Assembly: GCA_900312665.1 (NCBI GenBank)
Contig: ONZQ02000009.1
Location: 370,431-412,075 of the forward strand
Length of the DNA: 41,645 nt
From: Cephalotrichum gorgonifer
Taxonomy: Eukaryota; Ascomycota; Sordariomycetes; Microascales; Microascaceae
Direction of reading: 5' to 3'
Position numbers and translations under genes: made by a program. Every line of letters starts with the position of its first letter. Within the stretch, counting starts at the first letter, position 1. Positions 22,818 through 33,458 of this stretch are shown in pieces. Under the pieces are notes generated by a model. The model had not been told where the DNA came from. It saw only the letters and a program-made list of their open reading frames with translations, and did not search any database.

Positions 22818-25510
22818 GGGAAACTACTGGCGTTTTACCTAGACGGGCAGGCAAGCAACAAGTTCATGTTTCTTGTTTCTTATTCTCTTGTTTCTTTAAC
22901 TTATTTGTATTCTTGATTCTGGCTTCTATTATTTCAGTACCCTCGCAATGAGCTGGTGTTGCTATATAGAATAATACGGAGCTACTAAGTCTCATCTTCG
23001 CCATATATCGGAACCGGCCTCTTTCTTGGGGTTCCTCTAGCTCTATTTTACTTTCTTGCTCCAGCACATGGCGTTCCCTTGACCGTGACGTAGTACCATA
23101 TCTTCCCGTTGTGGAATTTAGTCTAGCTGTGCTCTCCAGTACGGTTGGCGGTCCAGTTGGACTTGTGGGGGTATGCGGGGGAGCAAGACGCCGGCATTGG
23201 GCTATGAATGGTTGGTCCATCGTGGTGATATGGACATTCTCGTATTGGGTAATACCAGGGTGAAGACGGAAAGCAGGCTCTGCGAGACTCTTCCTGCCTC
23301 TTCCTATTGAGTCCGGGTGGGTGTATAGAGGGAACAACGTGTGGGATAGATAGCGAGTGGACGGGCGAGTGAGTGATGGTCAATGGGACAGTCTGGTGGA
23401 TGGTATCAGCGAAGTATGAAGTTGGAGCTACAGAGCAGGGCCTACGAGGAGCGTCATACTTCTTTCCTGTGGGAACAAGGGCAGAGGGGACCGGCAAGGG
23501 TGGAGTGAACGAGAAGGAGGGGGCTGTCCGCTTCGCTCTGGATGCAGTCGATTCTCCTCCTCGATCGTCCAACAGTGGAACACTTGGGCTCGGGCCCAAA
23601 GAAGGGCCGACCGTACCCGACTGTCCACCAACTAGGTGGCAGATCCCTAGCCGGCGTCATGATGGAGATTAGGAAGACTCTTGACCAGCATCGACGTAGG
23701 GAGGTCGAGGAATGCCAGTCCCGGAGGACCAGTGAAGCGAGACCAGTGTCATTCGCCAACAGGTTTCGTACGGATCTAGTTAGGGCAAGGCCACTCATTC
23801 GCTTCTTACCCGGGAGACGAGAGATACGCCCGCGCGTCAACGTCCGGAGGGATATCTCGATTCTCGTGCCCCATGCTACCATTACCAAAGCCCGTCTCAT
23901 AGATATTCTGTCGTATAGATATTCTGAGCTACGGTTATTGAAGCCTATCTAACAGATATCCTTACCCCACACCTGGGGCAGCAGTTCAAGCGCCTAGCTC
24001 CAACGCCGGCTGGCCTGGTCTCTACGACAGATACGTCTACATCTCTCTACCTCCCCCCAATGACATCTCCGTCCTGGAGATCTTCCTATTCCACCCCAGG
24101 AGTAATCTAGTTCGAGACCTCAGCCCCGGGGTCAGTTAGACGGCAAAGTTCTTCCTGAGCTTGTGTTCGTCCACAACGCAACGCAAGCCGAGTAGGTGGT
24201 ACTGTCTCTCTTTTTATACAACTTACCTCAAGCGCTCCCTCCTGCTGGGCTGCTTAATACGGAAAGCCCGGCGTTGGTGCTCCAAGGCCCAGGAACCCCC
24301 TCGTCTCCCTCCCGTTCCTACCTACCTCCTCGAACCCCTTGGAAATGGCTCCAGCTCTGGAATCTGATCATACTCCTCCCCCCCTCCCCCCCCCCCAAAT
24401 ACATATCGAGGACAGCCAGCGCCTAATTGTGAGGGGCCGGGACGGTAGAAGGGAAGGTGCGAGTGACGGGAGGTTGAACAGGTGGATGGCAACGATAGTA
24501 TACGCCCCCTTCCCCCCCCGTCTTTGGTCACCACAGTGGTTCCTCCGAGCTTCGATACCGACCTGGTTATAGTGTCTTGCACATATAACGAATACGAGTA
24601 CGTCTAAACCCTTTCTGTGCCTCTGGCGATGTCCACGCCTCTTGATGTTCCTACTCTGCACCAGGGCCAGTAGTACAATTCCCCGGAGTCAGTTGGGCCA
24701 GTCTCTACAAGGCATGTACGTCTAGATCTTGCTACCTAGTGACGACGTCTAGGTCTCAAAGTCGGCAAATGGATATATATATATCGCAATGGGTATCCCA
24801 CCACCCTCGGCACCAGCACGGGAAAGATAGCTTCTACACAGGTGGTATACTTGTACGGGGCAGAGCATCATCCGCAAAAGATACTATGTGGATATCCCGT
24901 GTCCCTTACAGATGGTGTTGCGAGAGGGTTGTCCGATAGAGCGAGTTGTTCCCGTAACCACAGATCGAAGTCGTCGGAAACGTATTTGCTGTAACACCAA
25001 GTATGATAAAACCAAAAGGAGAGATAGAAGCACGGATAGATGGGACCTATATAGTATAGCTAGAGCTACCCCTCACTTAGACCTGACCGTGCCTTACGAG
25101 CTCGACTAGTAGCGACGTAACAGACGGGAGTACCAGGCGAGTGGCCTGATGGCGGCATGAACTAGCTACCCGGGTGGGAACCGCGGGAAGGGGGGCTGGG
25201 CTCTCCTTCTGCAAGAGTAAACCTTAAGAGCCCTCGTAGTCCGTAGCCGCGATGGGGAGGGGAGAAGGGGGCGAAGCAGGGCGGGAAGTGGGGAGAAGTG
25301 CGGGGGAAGTGCCAGGTGAGGGTCTAAGTGTAGCCTCGCAGAGCCTCAAGGCTCGTCTATTCTGGAGTATCGGAGGGAGAATCTGGGGTAGACGCGTTGC
25401 CCGTCGACTGATTCGAGCCACAGGTGCAGTCAGAACCCCCCAACCCCCCACCCGCCAACCCCCAAGGGACCTATCCTGACGTCGGGTGCGGGGAATAGGA
25501 GGAGGTGAGA

Positions 25511-25554
25511 GGGGGCGAGAGGGGGAGGTTGGGGGAGGGGGGAGGGGGGAGGGG
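25511..25554 (+). repeat. G-tract cluster, potential G-quadruplex
   Basis: Seven runs of four to six G's are separated by one to four bases within 44 bases on the plus strand. This meets the usual four-tract, short-loop pattern for G-quadruplex DNA. Further G-runs lie upstream from 25254. Confidence 0.7.
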
Positions 25555-26296
25555 AACGAGAACCGCGAGACCCCCACCCTGACAGACCCAGGTGAGTGCG
25601 GGTATACAGGAGGAGGGTTTAGGCTTAGGCACCTCTCATATACGACGCGTTTACGAGTAAGTACTCATCGTAGGACCCTTAACCGGGACACCGGGACGTC
25701 ATACTTGATACTCGTAAGCGAGCTGGCTGAGCTGGTGGGTGGTGCTATTAACGGAAGGAGACGTCACTGGAGGTAACCGAATCAGGGACCGAGGCCTTCG
25801 TGTACATATATTGCCCTCAAACAAAGGCACGCGAGCTCTGCAAGACTAGCCCGAGGAAGAGGAAAAGAAGGGAAAGGGAAAGGGAAAGCGCCCGCAGCCA
25901 CGGGGTATGGAAAGCTGACGAAGCCGAAGAAGGAATACTCGCACGCGAGCGCTGATCATCTGCGGGCGGGAAAACCTGCAGACTCATACCTCGTCGAAAG
26001 ACCCCTAATCGTGCCCTTCATTCGCCGTCTGATAGAGAGGGTGGATTCCTCTCTCTCAGGATACTCGTCGTCCGGGGGCATGACGTATGCTTGTACTCGT
26101 ATAAGTATTCGCGTTCGACCGCGCCGCAAGCGCCGCGTATCATCATCTGCCACCTCAAGGTGCGCCCCTCCGACCCCCCCTGGTCGATCGAGAAGTGAGA
26201 GAGAGAGAAAAAAAAAGCCTCGGCCGCCTCATCGACACACCCTGCACGATCCCGGCGCTATATTGACACCTAACAGGGGGGGCCCTAAAAAGCGCT

Positions 26297-26338
26297 CACA
26301 CACACACTCGCGCGCATAGACACACACATACACACACC
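26297..26338 (+). repeat. Interrupted CA microsatellite
   Basis: Three CA runs are broken by CTCGCGCGCATAGA and a single ATA. Confidence 0.8.
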
Positions 26339-29300
26339 CCAGCAAAGTATCGCGGGAGACAGGCTTTCTTTGCCGACATACCCGCAGGCGCCGTGCTATC
26401 CGCTGTCATCCGGCTGCACGTCCTGGCGCGAGAATTATTATCTCACTCGTTAAGATTTGATGGGGTCGAACTTTCTGCCCCCCCCTTCTCCTCGGCATCG
26501 GAACGCCGAGTGTCGCCTTTTTCTTCATCGTCGAACAGGGAGTGTAGGCTACCGGCCCTTAGTGCAAAGTACGTTCCGAGTAGTACGGGGTATTGAGCCG
26601 AAGGCTCGTGGCCACAAAAACGTACACCCTCCTCCCCCGTACGATACTCGGTACTAGTCAACTATTAGTAGGTCTCATCTAAGTCTTCCAAGTACTGATA
26701 GACGTAGCAAAGGTTCTCCATTTGTGAAGCGCTAATTACAAGTATATTTCCTGGGGCAAAAGGATTCTTCTCTTTCCTTCTTTCCTTTCCCCTTTCGTTC
26801 CGCCTCGCCTCGCCTCGGGGCGGAGGTTCGGGAGTGTCTTGTCTTAGTTAGTGCAACCTCGAAGTGCGTGAGATCGGCGGTGAGGTTCCGCTTCGTGGGA
26901 GTGGGCGTGAGCGTGGGCAGAGTGGGGGTCCGCGGTCCGGTTTGCGCGTATTCGGGGGACCTCGGAAAGTTTCCTTAGTCGGTCAGGGCTGCGGTTAGTT
27001 TAGAGAGAGAGAAGAGACTGGCGAAAGCCACAAGAAACCTTGGTATCTACGAGTTGTGCCGGACCAATAAACGTGAGAGCAATTACCTAAGTCTCCGGAG
27101 CCGCGCTACGAACATCTACGAACATACCCCCCCCTCCGCCAAAGGCCGAGCTACTTGTATGTGCCAGACTATTGTCTTTTTGTGATTTTGATTTTTTTTT
27201 TACACGGAAAACAAAACGCCCCTTTAGAGAATATCCACTTTTTTGCCTATCATTTCTGTCGTAGGGGTTCCTCTAGTCTTATCAGCGGTAACAGCCTCTA
27301 GGAGATTGAGGCGTAAAACTCCAAACGCCGAGGAGGAGCCGCGACAGTGGCCACCCCCGGTTCATTCTCGCACCCCAATCCCCTCTATTAACATTTGCCT
27401 CACACTACTTTGTATACGAGTACTTGTATGGCTGACTGCGTGTATGCCTTGGCTCCGGGGAGCCCCGCCCCCGTCTCCCCCTCATCTCGGTGGCGGTGGG
27501 AACAGGGGTCTGCTCTGCGACCAGAGCTCGAGCCGCCTCCCCCGTTCGCTCACCGACGGTCCGGCGTCCGGCATTGGATGCGGGAGCAATCTTGTCAGAG
27601 TATGTACAGCCGGTGGTGGCGGTCAGGATTTCCAGGGCCGGGGGCGCGGGGAACGATATGGTCGGGGGTGAGGGGGGGGGTGGCGGCTTTTATTTTCCGT
27701 CCTGATCTGAACCTGTACTCGTACTCGTGATTGTATGTAATACGCTCTCATAATACGAGTAGCTACGAGCATCCCATCCATTGGGGCAGATACAAGTGTG
27801 TGCAAGTGCACACAAGTGAAGCAACTGAATTGATATCGAGGATCATCTTCCTCCAAGGAACGTACTAATATCATCGAGTCCTCGTACCAAAAAATCCTTC
27901 TACTCGTGGTAATAATGCTCGTGCTCCGGAAGTTTTTGCGTTTCTGCGGGGCCGACCCGGAGGAGCCACCCACGGTCGCCCAAAAAAATTCATCCACAAA
28001 AGATCCCCCCCATGGAATTCCCTTTACACACAAAAGGAAGCTCTTCTTCCCGGTTCCGTGCAGTAGCGCTCGTGATACAATTGGTCATGGCCAAAAGTGT
28101 CCAGGTCCCAAAAAAGCCTCGAATTCTTCCCTCGCTTACTGCAAGTCCGGCAAGGTCTTTCCTTGCTCTGCAAGTAAGGGAGAAACTTGCGTGCGATCGA
28201 CGATACTACTCCCCCAATATTCGTACTAACTACGAGATGGTATTACTTGCTCCCTCCCCTCCCCAGATCCTTTCTTTCTGTGACGAGCGCCAAGCAAAAG
28301 GATCAACAGGGATGTTGGCATTTTACCCATGGTTGCCATTCTGTCAATTGGACCGGTGCTCTCCAAATCCGGATAGCTATTGTTTCGTTTCGATCGCCCG
28401 TGACCGTGCGTGGGAGGGACGAGCATAAGAGCACAAGTATACATATGTTTATCCCGTGAGGGGGCGTGTACGTATCCATCCGTGCCATGCGGATGTGGGG
28501 CCATCGTACAGTGTGCCTTGGTTTGGCATTTCCTGTCCCACGCTCCTTTCCAGCAAACCCGACCCGTACTCGTATCTAACGCCGAACGCATCGCGAGGTA
28601 AAAATGACGAGATGAACCCCGAATTGGCGGCCGGAAAGAACAACACTAAGTTCTGCAATATCATATATCATACTCGTAGTACGAGCGTAAGGGGCCGGTG
28701 ATAGTAGTGGAGAGCACGAATTATCGCCATCAAGCTGCTTATCGAAAGTCTGTTCGCGAGAGAGACAAGCAGGTACGCCATTCGGGAGAAGCAGGGCCCT
28801 GCACGAGCTCCGATGACGAGACACGCAGAGCAAGAAGCAATGCTGAGTGAGTGAGTCGGGCGCTGCGCCCTGGAGATCGAGCAGCGCGGGGGGACATGCG
28901 GATTCGGGGCGACATGACCAGTGACGTTTCACGAATACTACTCTTACGGGATGAGTATTCATTACTCGTACAAGTACAGACCGAAAGGAAAGTTTAAGAC
29001 CGACAGGCGTTCTTCCCGAGCACAAAGTCGTTAACTATTACTCGTATTATGAACACCCGGTATAAGACCTGATCCTGTCACCCCCTATCGTCGGGAAAAT
29101 CGACACGTTCATAAAAACGGATATCCAGCTATGCATACGTCTTATACCCCAGGTGGAAAAAAAATACGTTAGTATGCAGCCAGAGGTATTTAACTAGCCA
29201 AAATGCTTTAAAATTGCCGACCCCCACTCAGTCTATGTACCCGTACCGAGTTACTCCACAGTACTGGGATGCGGAGTACATACAGCTATTATTCATAACC

Positions 29301-30002
29301 TTGCAGCATCGGCGGAGAGCAACTCCGTTCCCCTTCTCACTCCGGGTTTGCGACTTGCCCCATTGAGGCCTTGAAATTACGTTATCGTGGCTTTTTGGGT
29401 GGAAGTCGCAGTCGCGATGATGCGTATTAACCAACGAACCTGCGATTTTCTGCGCATTTGTCTCTCATCTAGTCACGTAATGACCGCAGCGAAGACAGCG
29501 GAAGAATGAAAGTGCGAAAAGGAAAAAGAAAAATTTCGACCCGCCCAATTGAACTGGACCCCACTCGCCCACCCCCACAGTTGAGACTTTTATGCAGTAA
29601 CCTGTACGCATACTAAAGTAGCATGCAAGTATAATAAAATAGTAGCACCCGATGGATCATACACGACCAAATAAGGAACAAGGGGTAGATTTCATAGGCG
29701 ACGCTACTATAGACGCGAAATAGCTGAGAAAGGACATCCGAGGGGACCCCCAAGTCTCAATCCGAAATAATGTCCTCCGAGTGCAAGTACCGAGAGTGAG
29801 ATAGGGTTCTTTATCGTTTCGTTTCAAGTTCATTGGAGGGGGGAACAGTGGCCTATAGTAAAGTACCCGGAGCTGGGATTATTTGGGGGAGAAATACGAG
29901 TTTGGTAGAGAGGGTAGTAGCTTTTCGCCCGAGCTTTTTGCTTATCGCGAGGAGCTAGGAGGAATGGGATCTACGGAAACGTAGTAGCGACGGCGCCAAG
30001 AG

Positions 30003-30018
30003 GTACTTGTACAAGTAC
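30003..30018. repeat. Perfect 16-base palindrome GTACTTGTACAAGTAC
   Basis: The sequence equals its own reverse complement over 16 bases and is built from two TACTTGTA/TACAAGTA words, related to the dispersed TACGAGTA family. Confidence 0.9.
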
Positions 30019-30278
30019 GTACGCCGTAACTAATGATGAGCACAGATTAAAATTAAGCGATCTTCGATTGTTTCGACAGGGAATGCCCTGCTGTTTACAC
30101 AGACGTAAACAAAAGCAACCACAGTGAACACCGACAGAACCCGCCCATCACCACGTCGCATCGCGTTTTTTTGGGTCTCACGAGAGGTGCTTGTACGAGT
30201 ACGTACTTGTCCCCCGAGACTTGGAATCCTTGTCGCCTAGTATTAAAGGCCGAAAGCCGGGGGGAGCGTGTGTCGCAT

Positions 30279-30303
30279 CCACAATCCACATCCTGGATTG
30301 TGG
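30279..30303. repeat. Perfect 10-base-pair hairpin
   Basis: CCACAATCCA pairs exactly with TGGATTGTGG across a 5-base loop. Confidence 0.85.
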
Positions 30304-30400
30304 CGCCCGTCGCCTCTGCACGCTTGCGGCACAGAGTGCCGAAAAGGTTGAGACTCCGGGGCTTCTCGGACTCGAGCTTTCGTCGCAACCACGGAACTGT

Positions 30401-30551
30401 TGCTAGAGGCCCCGCCCCAAAAGATCGGCTCAAGCGGCACCCGGGGGGAGGGATCCTAGCCTTGTCCGCCGGGCGTCAGAGCCATCACGGACCTCCTTCC
30501 ACAAGTGCGATGGTGGTGGTGGCAAGGGGGCCTTGTTCTTGTTTCAATGTG

Positions 30552-30585
<34 letters not shown>

Positions 30586-30600
30586 GGAGTATAGATTGAA
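30401..30600 (+). repeat. Copy 1 of sequence duplicated across the assembly gap
   Basis: The segment starting TGCTAGAGG and ending with a poly-T run and TAGATTGAAC recurs at 30631-30838. Differences are mostly single-base insertions or changes next to homopolymers, plus different poly-T lengths. Confidence 0.85.
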
Positions 30601-30601
30601 C

Positions 30602-30630
30602 NNNNNNNNNNNNNNNNNNNNNNNNNNNNN
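30602..30630. other. Assembly gap (29 N)
   Basis: A run of 29 undetermined bases. Both flanks carry the same sequence, so the true gap may be zero or negative. Confidence 0.95.
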
Positions 30631-30838
30631 TGCTAGAGGACCCCGCCCCAAAAGATCGGCTCAAGCGGCACCCGGGGGGAGGGATCCTAGCCTTGTCCGC
30701 CGGGCGTCAGAGCCATCACGGACCTCCTTCCACAAGTGCGATGGTGGTGGTGGCAAGGGGGCCTTGTTCTTGTTTCTAATGTGCGTTTTTTTTTCGGTTT
30801 TTTTTTTTTTTTTTTTTAAGTTTGGTAGATAGATTGAA
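30631..30838 (+). repeat. Copy 2 of sequence duplicated across the assembly gap
   Basis: This repeats 30401-30600, with one extra A near the start, a few changes around AATGTG, and an interrupted poly-T tract. Unique sequence resumes after TAGATTGAAC. Confidence 0.85.
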
Positions 30839-31490
30839 CAAGGCGTCCCAGGGGCAACCTCGCTTCATCCTCGCCTCCTCCCCGAAGCTAGCACTTAACT
30901 CGCAAACTGAAGAAAGGGGAAGGGGGGTGGTTTTCGCGGGCGGGCCAACGAACGAAAGTAGGCCGCCACAAGCTCCATCGCGAAACTCGTAGAAAGGCCC
31001 GAAGAATTTTCTAAACCCCCACATCGAGGTTCGGAAACGCGCCACTAGGGAGAACGGGTAGCCGCTCAACACCTTTCGAAGGCGGTATTGGGCCCCACGC
31101 TCCGCTCCGCTCCGTACCCCGTAGTATACTTGGGAATGTTCCGCCATGAATGGGGCCCCCCGGGGGAGGGGGGGAGAGAGGGGAAGAGGGCTTGAACCAC
31201 GCAATACGCGGGCGTTTCATTCGTTTGCCATCCTTTTTTTTTTTGGCCTTGCCACCTCGATCGCCGAACGGGCGAGGACGCTACGAACACTTGCAGAAGG
31301 GAGAAACGTCGTGTAACGCTGTGACGAGGGGCGTCCAGGGACCAGGGGCTAGGGCGGGTTGGCGTGAACGGTCCGCCCAGATCAATACTCCACTACTCCG
31401 TATAATCCCCGTGCGGGAATGTGCGCCTGCATGCATCATTATCATACCTGCGTGGCACAAGGGTCGACGGACGGGTGGGTACGGGCGTCG

Positions 31491-31515
31491 CTCTCGCTCT
31501 CGCTCTCTCTCTCTC
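31491..31515 (+). repeat. CTCTCG/CT microsatellite
   Basis: CTCTCG units grade into a pure CT run. Confidence 0.85.
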
Positions 31516-31590
31516 ATACGGAGTACTTGCACTTACACGTATTACTCGGTATACGGAATGGACATTCCTTCGCCTTCTATGGATATATTA

Positions 31591-31611
31591 GGTATGGGTA
31601 TGGGTATGGGG
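31591..31611 (+). repeat. (GGTAT)n short tandem repeat
   Basis: Three GGGTAT-like units run into a short G tract. Confidence 0.75.
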
Positions 31612-33341
31612 GGCATAAGTCCGAGCAAATGAAGCACTGTCCTCATCCTGGATGCTCCACAGGGCTCTCTCGCCTGCTCGATTGGGCCATGCATGACCTG
31701 TGATTTCCGCGGGGGAATGACGGGCTCCCAGCTTGGAGGGAGCGAAATGGGTGATGAGGTATTATTTTGGCGATTTTTCCCGGGACCAGGGTGGTTGGCG
31801 TCCGTTGCGAAGTTAGCTTGTATGCCAATCGAATCGCGCGCAAGGGTAAATTAATATCCACTCGTTCGCGGCGAATTTTAGACGTAACCCAAAATGAAAA
31901 GCGAGGGATACCGTACTATTACCGTCATCACGACACTGTGCTGTCGGCACTGAGATACAATCACCCACCCCAAGCAAAAAATATGCATGCCCTGTCCGCC
32001 GTTTTCTTAGCCCCCGTCATTCCCTCACTCCTCCCGTACCTGGATACGTGAGGGATATATTTGTCCCGCAAAGTCCCACCCTTCGCTCTCGGTCCTGCAC
32101 ACTGTTGGTGGGTGCTTCCTGCACATCGAAATAGAAGATGGAAGAACTCCTGTACTTGTAAGCTCGTCGGGGCGGGCGGCCTTGTATTCGTACAAGTACC
32201 TATTTGCACGGAGCCATTGGGAACCGCTGGGTCAGCTTCTACGGTGTGTGGTACCGCGGTAGTAGTGAGCGTGTGCGGGTGTGTGTGCTACTCTATACTA
32301 CTCTATAGATTAGGCTACGATTACTGGGCAGAGCCCACGCGAGTGCTCGCCGGAGGACGACGAGGAATACATGATATGAGCACTTCATTGTTGTATGCGT
32401 TAATATGGGGTTCGGGTCGGGAGTGTGACGTGGGAAACAGTCTCTCTCTCCCGACTTTTGATCACACTCAGCAACCAATCAGGTGGATAAAGGCTAGGCC
32501 GGGGGCCAGGTGGTGGGAAGGAATCGTCCTTCTCGTAAGTACGAGTACTCTCAGGTCAGTCCGTGTGTAAGAGCTAAGCCGAGAAGGACCGAGCCCATCC
32601 ATCCAGCTCCAGTGAGTGCAAGTACAAGTACTCAGATGACCATGCAGGTCTTGTCTTGGCGGAAGGTGAGCGCCCCTGGTTCTTAGGTAAAGCAGCGCCA
32701 TTACTCGTACTCGTACAAGTAGAATTAGAGACGGAAGTAGAAGGACGACGGGGAAGAACGATACGGGAAACTTGCCTCCATCATGGGAGAAACAGACTGG
32801 TGCCAGGCGAATTTGTGTTTCTAAAGAGCGCAAGGCCGAGCGCTCCGTACGTACTCCGTAGGGCCTGCCCTTTCCCGTTCGCCGAGCCCACTACGGGTAC
32901 CCGGGAAATGTCCTTCAGCTCTGACTGATATCGGGGTGGCAACCGGCGACCAGGAGGAGGCGACGGACGGTGAGACGAGATCGGATGTGGTCCGGCGTTC
33001 GATCTTTGTGACGAAGAATGCATCCATCATCGGTGTCGCCGTTTCGGCGGCCGGTCTCGAAATCCAAAAGTCCTGGTGGCAATTGACCCGAACGTTTTTC
33101 TCTACTACTAAGCTTTTGATATGGCTGATCCCCTTGAAACCTACCCACCTTTTTACGTTCTCTTTTCTCCCGTGGACGGGCGCTACTATTGATTGGTCCT
33201 TTCTGGGCTGACGGGTGGAAAGGCCACGAGCCGGCGGTCAGTCCGAAAACAAAGCCCAAACATTGGAGATAATAGTGTCGTCATCGATATGGGATTCGAC
33301 GCGCTAGCTCGGTTCGGCTTGGGATGGCTGATTTCTGATTT

Positions 33342-33358
33342 GGGGGGGGGGGGGGGGG
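33342..33358 (+). repeat. Poly-G tract (17 G)
   Basis: Seventeen uninterrupted G's. The exact length is uncertain because such runs are prone to sequencing error. Confidence 0.85.
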
Positions 33359-33442
33359 TCAGTCCGAGAAAAACGCGATCGCCGAGAGCCCCGTGCTGCT
33401 GCTTCCATGCTGGCCGCCCCTCTTGGACAAGGTAGAGTGAGA

Positions 33443-33458
33443 GTACTCGCGCGAGTAC
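33443..33458. repeat. Perfect 16-base palindrome GTACTCGCGCGAGTAC
   Basis: Self-complementary over all 16 bases. The arms are the GAGTAC/GTACTC half of the dispersed word. A 12-base palindrome, ACGAGTACTCGT, lies nearby at 33524-33535. Confidence 0.9.

Larger units (their letters stand above)
22818..30400. other. Gene desert, left part
   Basis: No spliced or unspliced gene could be built here. Frames up to about 150 codons exist (for example on the minus strand at 23454-23900 and 22864-23337), but they overlap one another on both strands, are low in complexity and resemble no family. The stretch carries about half of the TACGAGTA/TACTCGTA words in the window, a G-rich block at 25240-25560, CA repeats and several short palindromes. 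A rapidly evolving intergenic region or decayed transposon remains is possible, but I see no terminal repeats, transposase or reverse-transcriptase remnants. Confidence 0.5.

Noticed and set aside
23454..23952. Overlapping frames of 136-148 codons on both strands in the desert
   Set aside because: Neither has a recognisable domain, splice partners or a convincing start context. Either could be an orphan gene, but the sequence alone does not support it.
24100..24130. GTTCGAGACC resembling a tRNA B-box
   Set aside because: The flanking bases do not form a T-arm stem, and no matching A-box or acceptor stem lies upstream.
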